Assembly (NCBI GenBank): GCA_024405065.1
Contig: JAKSPF010000033.1
Coordinates: 1-10,365 of the forward strand
Direction: 5' to 3'
Length of the DNA stretch: 10,365 bases
DNA from: Sphaerochaetaceae bacterium
Lineage (GTDB): Bacteria > Spirochaetota > Spirochaetia > Sphaerochaetales > Sphaerochaetaceae
This document shows positions 1 through 7,464 of the stretch, one piece after another (positions within the stretch are counted from its first letter, which is position 1; every line of letters starts with the position of its first letter). The translations under genes and the position numbers were made by a program. Under the pieces are notes generated by a model. That model worked only from the letters and a program-made list of their open reading frames with translations. It had not been told where the DNA came from and did not search any database.

Positions 1-162
1 AAGTGCATCAACTCTTGCCACAAGGATTCTCGGTGAAAATGGCTTTGATATATATTCATCTGCCCCATTATCAAAGCCCATAAGCTCGTCTCTTTCCTCA
101 CTCTTTGCGGTCAGCATAATAAATGGAACCTTTGACTGCTCCCTGATTTCAGAAAGGACAGG
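1..162 (-). pseudogene. OmpR-type response regulator, receiver-domain fragment lacking its start
   Basis: Reading leftward from 162, 54 codons encode the second half of a response-regulator receiver domain. Visible are the beta-4 stretch [12 protein letters not shown] with its conserved Thr, the segment [17 protein letters not shown] with the conserved beta-5 Lys before Pro, and ARVDAL, which normally leads into the linker to a winged-helix DNA-binding domain. The first half of the receiver, including the phospho-acceptor Asp, is absent. Immediately upstream in this frame lie unrelated residues and then a TGA within citC, and no ATG, GTG or TTG start precedes the core. The frame is open to the left edge, so the DNA-binding half may continue outside. 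This is therefore a 5'-truncated gene fused to the citC end by deletion or rearrangement, or an assembly join. Family assignment is confident; the biological status is not. Confidence 0.8.
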
Positions 163-1130
163 GTTGATTCGGGCAGAAAATTTTCAAGAACGGAATAATT
201 ATCGTTCCTTACCGCATCCCTTACTTTTGAGGCACTGACAGGAACTCCGTCAACACAAAGTCTGGGAATAATGTGCACTTCAACATCGTATTCAGGAAGT
301 TCGGAAGAAAGAACTTCGTTATAAACGGCTGTAACCCTGTTTGCCGGCTCATCTCCCAAAAATCTGTACTTTATGCCCAAAGCCTCTGCTATTTTTCCGA
401 ACACAGATGCATCAAGTTTTGCCTGACTTAAAATTGCAGAATCGTCATCCTTGAAAAAATATGTCGGAAACGTTGCATTGCTTATGAGATATGGCCCAGT
501 CTCGTGCAATATCAGCCCTTTCATTCCGCTTATTCCTTCAGCAATCAGTTTTTTTCTTATTGCAAACGGGAAAACAGATTTATCCTCGCTCACCGCAAAA
601 ATATGAACACTGTCACAGAAAGATGCCGCCTGCTCAATGAGATATTTATGACCTTTTGTAAATGGATTTGCGTTTATCACCACGCAAGCGGAAGGCTTAT
701 CGGTAGTCACAGTTTGTTTCAACGCTTCAATAAAAGAGAAAAAACCGTTGCGCTTATTTTCCATAAACACCAATGAGTTGTCCACTCTTGTTATTTCATA
801 AAATCCGAGATCTGAAAAAAAACCTGCAGATTCCGGCTTCGTATATAAAAACAAGTGGGTTATCCCACGTTTAACCTCCATCTCAACAAGATGATTTACA
901 AGAATATTGAGTAACCCCTCGCCCCTGTGCTCCGCATTTACGGCAAAACACCTCAATGTGTTTCCAAACGCAGAACCGGTTGCTATTACATGAAAATTTT
1001 CGTCATATACAACGGCAGTGCAGTCAAGATTTCCGTCCCTTCTGAGCCCTTCCGCCAACAGAAGAGAATCTACCTGTTTCATGACAGCAGAATCATTTTT
1101 TTCAACCTCTGTTACAATATAATCAGCCAT
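111..1130 (-). CDS. citC: [citrate (pro-3S)-lyase] ligase CitC, probable altered C-terminus
   Basis: CitC acetylates the prosthetic thiol of the citrate lyase acyl carrier protein using acetate and ATP, switching the enzyme on. The 339-residue product has the usual two parts. Residues about 1-130 form a GNAT-like domain, with HRGEGL at 68-73 resembling an acetyl-CoA loop. Residues about 146-328 form a cytidylyltransferase-like domain with NPFTKGH at 155-161 (the HxGH-type nucleotide site, Thr in the first place) and VSASKVR at 298-304 (the ISxSxxR-type motif). [16 protein letters not shown] at 257-272 is a family-typical stretch. The ATG at 1130 has an AAGG about 8 bases upstream. The gene starts 36 bases after citXG. 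Residues up to about STLSFLK (322-328) look native; the last ~11 ([11 protein letters not shown]) come from bases that encode the response regulator in another frame, so the true end is probably replaced by a foreign tail. Activity may survive because both catalytic motifs are present. Confidence 0.93.
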   Translation of the reverse strand: MADYIVTEVEKNDSAVMKQVDSLLLAEGLRRDGNLDCTAVVYDENFHVIATGSAFGNTLRCFAVNAEHRGEGLLNILVNHLVEMEVKRGITHLFLYTKPESAGFFSDLGFYEITRVDNSLVFMENKRNGFFSFIEALKQTVTTDKPSACVVINANPFTKGHKYLIEQAASFCDSVHIFAVSEDKSVFPFAIRKKLIAEGISGMKGLILHETGPYLISNATFPTYFFKDDDSAILSQAKLDASVFGKIAEALGIKYRFLGDEPANRVTAVYNEVLSSELPEYDVEVHIIPRLCVDGVPVSASKVRDAVRNDNYSVLENFLPESTLSFLKSGSSQRFHLLC

Positions 1131-1151
1131 AACCGAAACCTTTTTTGAAGA

Positions 1152-1183
1152 GGAACTTTCAAAAACTTAGTTTTGCAAGTTCC
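1152..1183 (-). promoter_or_regulatory. Intra-operon hairpin between citXG and citC
   Basis: On the transcribed strand the 32 bases from 1183 to 1152 fold into a stem: GGAACTT pairs with AAGTTCC, then one G/A mismatch, then CAAAA pairs with TTTTG, around a loop of six bases. The stem contains the last codons and the TAA stop of citXG and ends about 21 bases before the citC start. No run of T follows, so it does not look like an intrinsic terminator. It may be an mRNA processing or stability element that sets the low CitC level relative to upstream genes. The pairing is seen directly; the function is inference. Confidence 0.5.
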
Positions 1184-2507
1184 TCAGAAAATAAAGAAAA
1201 AAGCAGACCGAGAGCAAGTCCGCAATTCCTCCGGGAGACAGATTTTCCGAAATAAAATCTTCATCTAATTTTTTAAGCGTCATGTAATCAGGTTCGCCTT
1301 TTCGGAGTAAGACCGATATTCGTTCTCTGACCTTTTCCGCATTCTCTGCTCCTCCTCGTGATACCATATTTGTATCAGTCTTTTCAGCCATCATTGACAG
1401 CAGTGAAAGAATTCCGGCTCTGTCATATCCCATACCCTTGGCAAGAAGTTGTTCAAGGCCAGGAAAACCCGTGTTTTTCACCGTGGGACAACCGTCTTCC
1501 GCCTCTCCTCTTATTCCGCGCAAACCCTGCCTTAAAAACAACTCTTCACCCGCCGTTTCACATTTTTCCCGTGACAGTTTTGCAAAGTCGGTCCTGCAAA
1601 GACCTTCTGTCATTCTTGAAATACATGAAAAAATATCCTCATTGCCTATGGCACAAAAACCGCAGGCGCAACAGAAAAGTCCAAGTGAAAAAACAGCGCC
1701 CTTATGAGTATTTATTCCGTCAGTTTCAAAAAACATGGTCTGCTCTGCTTCAATACCTGCCTTTCTGAGTTTTCTGAAACACTGTTTTTCATTTGAACTC
1801 TCAAGTCCTATTATGTAAGCTTTCTTAAAATACGGAAAAAGAGAAACACTGCTGCCGAGAAAAGTATAAAAATTCATATCACTGTGAGAACCGCAGTTGT
1901 TCCTGTCTACAAGTCCGGGTTTGGGAGTTACTGCAACCTCATAAAGCAGAGCCTTAACTGCATAACCGGCAACTTTATCAGAGTCAAATTCTCTTACATT
2001 CTTTTTAAGAATTTCTCTTGTTTTTTTCTGTAATTCTTCAACTGTATGAATTCTTCTTGATGCACATTCTTTTGCTTTATTTGAACATAAAAGGCACAGT
2101 CTTTCTTTTTCTCTTGCAAGTTTTCTACCGTCAGTATCTATTACATCAATGTCAAACAACCTACCCAGTTTATCTCTGTCCTCAATTTCTGAAACGATCT
2201 TCTTTAGTGTTACGGCATCACAGTCAACGGCAATAAAAGCTTCAGGTCCGGTGAGATTATAAAAAACCTGTTTCTCAAGGACTTTTGCTTTTTTGGCAAG
2301 CAATGCTCCTTCTATCCTCTCAAGTCCTATACAAAAACCTCTTTTTATCATATAGGAAGATTTTACGGGACCTGCTATGTTCATTGTAAAAGAAATAACG
2401 GGTTTACCGTATCCGGCAAGTAACTTCAACTGATTTTCTGCTCTCTTTTCACGACAGTCAAGCATCATATTTAAGGTAATTTCCCTGAATTTTTCTTCAA
2501 TCTTCAT
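1167..2507 (-). CDS. citXG: CitX-CitG fusion: citrate lyase prosthetic group synthase and transferase
   Basis: A 446-residue fusion of the two enzymes that build and install the citrate lyase cofactor. The CitG part makes 2'-(5''-triphosphoribosyl)-3'-dephospho-CoA from ATP and dephospho-CoA, and the CitX part transfers it to the CitD serine. The CitX part (about 1-165) shows GRLFDIDVID (115-124) and the paired cysteines of CLLC (138-141) followed by AKECASRR. The CitG part (about 175-446) shows TPKPGLVDR (194-202), GINTHKGA (264-271), GIRGEAEDG (331-339), DTNMVSRGG (378-386) and NLSPGGIADLL (422-432). The length approximates the sum of separate CitX and CitG. The ATG at 2507 overlaps the TGA of the upstream MATE gene as ATGA, and only a weak AAGGA about 12 bases upstream supports independent initiation, so translational coupling is likely. 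Fused CitXG proteins are known in other bacteria. Confidence 0.95.
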   Translation of the reverse strand: MKIEEKFREITLNMMLDCREKRAENQLKLLAGYGKPVISFTMNIAGPVKSSYMIKRGFCIGLERIEGALLAKKAKVLEKQVFYNLTGPEAFIAVDCDAVTLKKIVSEIEDRDKLGRLFDIDVIDTDGRKLAREKERLCLLCSNKAKECASRRIHTVEELQKKTREILKKNVREFDSDKVAGYAVKALLYEVAVTPKPGLVDRNNCGSHSDMNFYTFLGSSVSLFPYFKKAYIIGLESSNEKQCFRKLRKAGIEAEQTMFFETDGINTHKGAVFSLGLFCCACGFCAIGNEDIFSCISRMTEGLCRTDFAKLSREKCETAGEELFLRQGLRGIRGEAEDGCPTVKNTGFPGLEQLLAKGMGYDRAGILSLLSMMAEKTDTNMVSRGGAENAEKVRERISVLLRKGEPDYMTLKKLDEDFISENLSPGGIADLLSVCFFLYFLRNLQN

Positions 2508-3871
2508 TGACTGCTTTTTTCCTTAATCGGTTTCCACACTTTGAAGTACAGGGTAATGTGGCAGGCATTTCCCCCTATGATTTCCGATATCGCTTCTGCC
2601 CAGAAAACACCCATGACACCAAGCCCTATTCTCGGCAAAATCAGTGTCAGAGGAACAATGAGAAACACCTTTCTCAAAAGCGAAAAGAAAACGGAATATT
2701 TTGAATACTTCATTGCTACAAAACAATTCTGCCCGGCGGTCTGCCATGACATAAAAAAGAATACACAAAAATACGTTCGTATACACGGAACACACGTTTT
2801 TATAAGAAGTTCGTCATTTGTAAAAATCCGGATCAACGGTTTGGGAAGGAACATCATAACAGCCCAAACCCCCAAACAGTACAGAAATGCGTTTCTGTGC
2901 ATAAAAGAAATACATTTGTCCACTCTTGAATATTTTTTTGCACCGAAATTATAACTTAAAACAGGCTTGGCTCCTTCTATAAAACCCATTACAGGTTGAT
3001 AGACAATTTCCCTTAAAGAGTTGATTACTGACATTGATGCAATATAAACCGTTCCCAAAGGCCCTCCAAACAGCCTCAATGTAGTATTTGAAACGGCCTG
3101 TGCAATACTGTTGGTTGCTTTGAAAAGAAAACCGCTTACTCCGAGTTTTACAATCTCTGAAGTTGTTTTTTTATCTAAATACAAACGTGAAATATGCAGT
3201 GCGATATTCTTCTTTGTGAGAAACAGAACAACCCATAAAGCACTGAAAAACTGTGAAATTACCGTTGCAACTGCAGCACCCCGTATTCCCATATCAAAAA
3301 CAAAAATGAGAACCGGATCAAGAATTATATTGAGCACAGCACCTATTACAACGGTAAACATTCCTATTACGCTGAACCCCTGCATATTTATGAAGCTGTT
3401 CATTCCTAAAGAGACGAGAACAAATACCGTACCCGTAAGGTAGATATCAAAATACTGACAGGCATAAAACGTAGTTTGTTCATCTCCTCCGAAAAGCATT
3501 ACAAGCGGAGAGGTGAAAAAATAGAAGAATGCAGTTAAAAGAAGACCTGAAACACAAAGCAGCGTAAAGGAATTTTCCATTATCTTCTGTGCTTTTACAT
3601 CATCTTTCTGTCCGCGTGCTATGGCACTTAAAGTTGCACCGCCGTAACTGCATAGATTTGCAAAAGCCGTGATTATCGTAATAAAAGGAAGAACCAGTCC
3701 TATTCCCGTAAGGGCTTCTGTTCCGCAGTTTTTTATATGACCGATATACATTCTGTCTACGATGTTGTAAGTAACCTGAACCAACTCCGCAAGAATAATC
3801 GGCAGAGCCAATCTGTAGACATTTGAAGAAACAGAACCTTGTGAAAAATCACCCTTTTCCTTGATATTCAC
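2504..3871 (-). CDS. MATE-family multidrug/organic-ion transporter
   Basis: A 455-residue integral membrane protein of the MATE (MatE, DinF/NorM-like) family, which exports substrates against Na+ or H+ flow. The N-terminus carries the typical LALPIILAELVQVTYNIVDRMYIG segment (written here as the first membrane helix, about residues 22-45). GGATLSAIARGQ follows in the second to third helix region, then a long series of hydrophobic helices in two repeats, consistent with 12 membrane segments. GFIEGAKPVLSYNFGAKK lies in the second half, where MATE proteins usually have a GxxQGxxPxxxYNxGA stretch; here E replaces Q. The start is a GTG at 3871 with AGGGG 5 bases upstream, 14 bases after the aconitase stop. 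The stop overlaps the citXG start. Its substrate cannot be read from sequence. Its place inside the operon suggests a link to citrate metabolism (for example organic-acid or cation efflux), but ordinary drug efflux is possible. Confidence 0.92.
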   Translation of the reverse strand: MNIKEKGDFSQGSVSSNVYRLALPIILAELVQVTYNIVDRMYIGHIKNCGTEALTGIGLVLPFITIITAFANLCSYGGATLSAIARGQKDDVKAQKIMENSFTLLCVSGLLLTAFFYFFTSPLVMLFGGDEQTTFYACQYFDIYLTGTVFVLVSLGMNSFINMQGFSVIGMFTVVIGAVLNIILDPVLIFVFDMGIRGAAVATVISQFFSALWVVLFLTKKNIALHISRLYLDKKTTSEIVKLGVSGFLFKATNSIAQAVSNTTLRLFGGPLGTVYIASMSVINSLREIVYQPVMGFIEGAKPVLSYNFGAKKYSRVDKCISFMHRNAFLYCLGVWAVMMFLPKPLIRIFTNDELLIKTCVPCIRTYFCVFFFMSWQTAGQNCFVAMKYSKYSVFFSLLRKVFLIVPLTLILPRIGLGVMGVFWAEAISEIIGGNACHITLYFKVWKPIKEKSSQ

Positions 3872-3885
3872 GTTGACCCCTATAT

Positions 3886-5832
3886 TCAGAGACTGCTTTT
3901 AATCTGATTAAGCCTTCCTCCGCAGAGAAGCATTTCTCTCTGCATGGGGCTTACGTCTAAACTCATCTCAAAAGCATAATTTTTTGAAATATTGTTTACC
4001 GTGATGCTGCTGCCGGCTTTTATCTGTGACGGCACATCTGATATCTCAAGAATATCGCTGCTGTCTATCTTTTCATAGTCAGACAGATTTTTAAAAGTAA
4101 GAGGCAAAATTCCGAAGTTACATAAATTTGCCTGATGTATCCGCTCTATTGATACAGCAAAAACAGCACGCACTCCCAAAAACATCGGACAGATTGCCGC
4201 ATGCTCTCTTGATGAGCCCTGTCCGTAGCTTGCCCCTGCAACTATGAAATTTGCTTTACCGCAATCTCTGTTTTCAATACATCTTTTACTGAAGGAAGAA
4301 TCCACCCCTTCAAACACAAATGTTGAGTACAGAGGTATATTGGAACGATATTTCAATCGTTGTCCCGCAGGCATTATGTGATCTGTAGTAACTTTGTCAC
4401 CCAATTTTATTACAACGTTTCCGCACAGTTTTTCCGACAATTCAGGACATACGGGAGGGTTTCCTATATTCGGACCCCTGAAAATTCCTTCTATATCTGT
4501 CTGTGCCGGATTTTCTACGGGGAAAATAAACATTGAATCGTCATAATTTTTTATACTTGCGACAGGTACTTCAAATTCATCACACGCAAGGGAGGTAGGA
4601 TCGGTTATTACACCGGTTACGGCACTGATTGCAGCAGTCTCCGGGCTTACCAGATAAACCTGTCCGTCTTTTGTTCCGCTTCTGCCTTCAAAGTTTCTGT
4701 TGTTTGTTCTCAGACTTACCCCGTTACTCGGAGGAGAGCAACTGTTGCCGATGCAAAAACCGCAGGCACTTTCAAGTATTCTTGCTCCGCTTTTGATAAA
4801 ACGCAAAAGCGTTCCGTCTTTTGTAATTTCAGACAGCACATGACGGGAACCGGGAGCCACTCCGAGAGAAAGATTTTCACTCACGGTTTTTCCTTCAAGA
4901 ATTTTAGAAGCCATATACAGATCCGTATAGGATGAATTTGTACACGAGCCAATGAGAACCTGACTGACCTTAAGTCCTGCAAGTTCACTTACTTTTTTCA
5001 CATTTCCCGGTGAATGAGGACATGCAGCCATTGGTACTATCTTTGACAGATCAATTTCAAACAATCCGTCATATTCTGCATTTTCGTCTGCAGCAATCAG
5101 CCTGAAATCTTTTCCGCGTCCCTGTGATATCAGATATTTCTCCGTAACAGAATCAGACGGAAAGATACTGGATGTAACACCGCACTCCGTTCCCATATTG
5201 CAGATTGTTGCTCTGTCAGTAACACTTAAAGACGCAACTCCGCTTCCCGTGTACTCAAATACCTTATTCACGTTTCCCTTTACACCGAAATGTTCAAGAA
5301 CCGTAAGAATCACATCCTTTGCAGAGCAGAAGGATCTGAGTTTCCCTGTAAGTCTTATCTCTATTACCTCAGGACAGACGACTGAATACGGTACTCCTGC
5401 CATGGCAAGAGCAACATCCAATCCTCCTGCTCCTATTGCAAGCATACCTATACCCCCACCTGTAGGAGTATGGGAATCAGAACCGAGCAGAGTTTTCCCG
5501 GGCACACCGAAACGCTCAATATGAACCTGATGACAAATTCCGTTTCCGGGACGTGAAAGCACTATTCCTTTGCTTAAAGCAATACTCTGAAGGTACTTGT
5601 GATCATCGGCATTCTCAAAACCCACCTGCACTGTATTGTGATCTATATAGCTTACTGCAAGTTCATTGCGAACCTTGTCCAGTCCGAGAGACTCAAATTC
5701 CAAATATGCCATGGTTCCCGTGGCATCCTGTGTGAGAGTTTGATCTATTTTTATGCTTATGGACTGACCCTTTTCAAGATTCCCTTCGGCAAGATGTTCT
5801 TTCAGAATTTTGTAAGTTACGGTATTTCTCAT
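3886..5832 (-). CDS. Aconitate hydratase (monomeric, ~650-residue anaerobe type)
   Basis: A 648-residue [4Fe-4S] aconitase interconverting citrate, cis-aconitate and isocitrate in the cytoplasm. Substrate- and cluster-binding motifs are intact: DQTLTQDATGTMAY (30-43), SYIDHNT (61-67), GSDSHTPTGGGIGMLAIGAGG (from 117), cluster cysteines at about 297 (GSCTNS), 357 and 360 (ESACGFCIGN), SLRTNNRNFEGRSG (373-386), and in the swivel domain DHIMPAG (484-490) and GASYGQGSSREHA (533-545). One more Cys sits at 365, close to the cluster pair. The length fits the shorter aconitase family of Clostridia and thermophilic anaerobes, not AcnA (~890) or AcnB (~860). An in-frame ATG at 5886 is possible, but the added 18 residues are the translated hairpin and are not family-like. 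The ATG at 5832 matches the family N-terminus and has AGGAG upstream, though at a long 13-base spacing. The neighbours argue for work on citrate; homologous isopropylmalate or homoaconitate enzymes are less likely given the single-chain form. Confidence 0.93.
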   Translation of the reverse strand: MRNTVTYKILKEHLAEGNLEKGQSISIKIDQTLTQDATGTMAYLEFESLGLDKVRNELAVSYIDHNTVQVGFENADDHKYLQSIALSKGIVLSRPGNGICHQVHIERFGVPGKTLLGSDSHTPTGGGIGMLAIGAGGLDVALAMAGVPYSVVCPEVIEIRLTGKLRSFCSAKDVILTVLEHFGVKGNVNKVFEYTGSGVASLSVTDRATICNMGTECGVTSSIFPSDSVTEKYLISQGRGKDFRLIAADENAEYDGLFEIDLSKIVPMAACPHSPGNVKKVSELAGLKVSQVLIGSCTNSSYTDLYMASKILEGKTVSENLSLGVAPGSRHVLSEITKDGTLLRFIKSGARILESACGFCIGNSCSPPSNGVSLRTNNRNFEGRSGTKDGQVYLVSPETAAISAVTGVITDPTSLACDEFEVPVASIKNYDDSMFIFPVENPAQTDIEGIFRGPNIGNPPVCPELSEKLCGNVVIKLGDKVTTDHIMPAGQRLKYRSNIPLYSTFVFEGVDSSFSKRCIENRDCGKANFIVAGASYGQGSSREHAAICPMFLGVRAVFAVSIERIHQANLCNFGILPLTFKNLSDYEKIDSSDILEISDVPSQIKAGSSITVNNISKNYAFEMSLDVSPMQREMLLCGGRLNQIKSSL

Positions 5833-5845
5833 ATATCTTTCGCTT

Positions 5846-5850
5846 CTCCT
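5846..5850 (-). promoter_or_regulatory. Ribosome binding site of the aconitase gene
   Basis: AGGAG on the transcribed strand, 13 bases before the ATG at 5832. The spacing is longer than usual but no better start follows, and this site favours 5832 over the upstream ATG at 5886, which has no convincing ribosome binding site. Confidence 0.55.
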
Positions 5851-5860
5851 TAAACAAACA

Positions 5861-5883
5861 AGCGTACCGCACTGCGGCACGCT
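5861..5883 (-). promoter_or_regulatory. Strong hairpin between citF and the aconitase gene
   Basis: On the transcribed strand AGCGTGCCGC and GCGGTACGCT form a ten-pair stem (one G-U pair) closed by a three-base loop, AGT. The stem is GC-rich in a fairly AT-rich region. The sequence after it, TTGTTTGTTTAAGGAG, is T-rich but interrupted and runs straight into the aconitase ribosome binding site. It sits 25 bases after the citF stop. It could be a leaky terminator or attenuator that raises the ratio of lyase subunits to the downstream genes, or a 3'-end stabiliser made by processing. The wobble pair makes the stem complete only in the minus-strand RNA, which supports action on this transcript. 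Confidence 0.6.
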
Positions 5884-5907
5884 CATCCGTATTGATTTCT
5901 CAACTAA

Positions 5908-7464
5908 TCAGATCTTAAAAGGTTTTATCTGTCTTACAACATCAAGAATTGTTCCGTCTCTGGCTTCAAGTATTGCAACAACCTTATCTTCCCACTGTAA
6001 ATCATCAGGAGTGCCGACAAGGCTATACGCTTTCTCCTGTAAAAACTCTATGGATACATGCGGAATACCTGCATCATCAAGATTTTTTATCAAATCAGAT
6101 CTCAAAGGATTTACGGCAATTCCGTAATCCGTAACAAGAACGTCAACGCAGTCTCCCGGAGTAGTAACAGTAACAACATGTTTACACACTGTTGCCATTC
6201 TTCCTCTTGTGAGAGGTGTTACTATTATGCAGCACTTACTTCCTGCCGCAGTATCAGGATGACCACCCGGAGCCCCCCTGAGAATTCCGTCCGACCCCGT
6301 AAGAACATTTACGTTGAAATCAGTGTCTATTTCAAGAGCGGCAAGAACCACAAAATCCAGTTTATTTACAAAAGCTCCTTTATTGGCAGGATTTGCATAC
6401 TGTGAAGCACTCATCTCAAAATGTCCCGGAGTCTGATTTATGGAATTGACGGCGTCAATGTCAAAATCCTGCACATCAATAACCTTTTTCACCTTTCCCT
6501 TTTTGAGAAGTTCTACCATCGGTCCGCAAATTCCGCCTATTGCCCAACCCATTTTGATATGACGTTCATCCATGTACTTCTCAAGGAACAGATTGGCGGC
6601 AAGAGAAGGTCCACCTACTCCGGTCTGAAAGGAAAACCCGTCCTTGAAATAAGGAGTGGAAGCTATTACTTTGGCAACATTCTCTGCCATCATAAGATCT
6701 CTGGGATTTTTGCTTATCCTTGCGGCAGCAGAAGCAATCTTACCGGAATCGCCTATACTGTCAACCACAACAACGGCATCAACATCTATTGCCTTTACGG
6801 AAGCAGGATAATTAGGAAAATCCACCAATGTATCGGTTATCACAACAACTTTATCTGCATACTCGGCATCCGTCATTGCATAACCCATACTACCGCAGTT
6901 ACTCTTTCCGCCAGTTCCTCTGCAGTTACCGACACAATCAGAAGTAGGAGCCGCAACAAAAGCAATGTCTATATGAACTTCTCCGGCCTCTATCGCACGA
7001 GGTCTTCCTCCGTGACTTCTTATCACAGCAGGAGTTTTGAGCATACCTTTTGAGACAACTTCACCTATTTTTCCGCGGATTCCGGAAGTCTGTATTCCTA
7101 CAACCTTGCCCTGCTCAATATAGTCTGCAATAAGGTTGTTTGCATCACCGAGAGAAGTTGCCGCAACAACAAGGTCCTTTAAGCCCAATTCCTCAACGGC
7201 AGCTTTCATAACCATATCTGCAACGTAATCTCCGTTTCTCAAATGGTGATGAAAAGAGAATGTCATCCCGTCTTTTGCTTCACACTGTCTCAATGCTTCG
7301 GCAATTGACCGAACCAGTTTTGATTCTTGGGGTTTTTCGTATATTCTCGTCTTAGGGGAAGCCTTTTTGACATATTTGCCGTCCATATAAAACTTTCCCT
7401 GATAAACTTCTTTTCCGTTTTTCAGAAGATAATCCGGTATATCACGTTTTACGGCATTTATCAT
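5908..7464 (-). CDS. citF: Citrate lyase alpha subunit (citrate:acetyl-ACP transferase)
   Basis: The 518-residue alpha subunit exchanges the acetyl group on CitD for citrate, giving citryl-ACP and free acetate. It is a full-length member of the CoA-transferase-like CitF family. Landmarks include the N-terminal FHHHLRNGDYV (71-81), QTSGIRGKIGEVVS (125-138), SHGGRPRAIEAG (150-161), PTSDCVGNCRGTGGKSNCGSMGYA (from 173), and later GWAIGGICGPMV, LTGSDGILRGAPGGHPDTAAG and CKHVVTVTTPG, all typical of the family. It begins with an ATG overlapping the citE TGA as ATGA. GGGGG lies 6 bases upstream of the start, within the citE coding end, so both coupling and direct initiation are possible. It is the last gene of the compact lyase block; a 75-base spacer with a hairpin follows. 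Confidence 0.97.
   Translation of the reverse strand: MINAVKRDIPDYLLKNGKEVYQGKFYMDGKYVKKASPKTRIYEKPQESKLVRSIAEALRQCEAKDGMTFSFHHHLRNGDYVADMVMKAAVEELGLKDLVVAATSLGDANNLIADYIEQGKVVGIQTSGIRGKIGEVVSKGMLKTPAVIRSHGGRPRAIEAGEVHIDIAFVAAPTSDCVGNCRGTGGKSNCGSMGYAMTDAEYADKVVVITDTLVDFPNYPASVKAIDVDAVVVVDSIGDSGKIASAAARISKNPRDLMMAENVAKVIASTPYFKDGFSFQTGVGGPSLAANLFLEKYMDERHIKMGWAIGGICGPMVELLKKGKVKKVIDVQDFDIDAVNSINQTPGHFEMSASQYANPANKGAFVNKLDFVVLAALEIDTDFNVNVLTGSDGILRGAPGGHPDTAAGSKCCIIVTPLTRGRMATVCKHVVTVTTPGDCVDVLVTDYGIAVNPLRSDLIKNLDDAGIPHVSIEFLQEKAYSLVGTPDDLQWEDKVVAILEARDGTILDVVRQIKPFKI

Noticed and set aside
1..162. Intact response regulator recoverable by a single frameshift
   Set aside because: Upstream DNA in all frames is citC; no sequence for the first half of the receiver or its Asp pocket is present, so a simple frameshift cannot restore it.
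5851..5883. Classical intrinsic terminator after citF
   Set aside because: The stem is strong, but the following T-rich stretch is broken by G residues and merges into the next ribosome binding site, so full termination is unlikely. It is recorded as a regulatory hairpin instead.
5833..5886. N-terminal extension of the aconitase from ATG 5886
   Set aside because: The extra 18 residues are the translated hairpin and spacer, are Cys- and Arg-rich and not family-like, and the ATG lacks a ribosome binding site. The start at 5832 matches the family N-terminus.
6421..7053. A 210-codon open frame on the plus strand
   Set aside because: It lies wholly antisense to citF, has no family-like motifs or ribosome binding site, and is explained by the codon bias of the opposite strand. 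The same applies to 1358-1768 and 7656-8186 on the plus strand.
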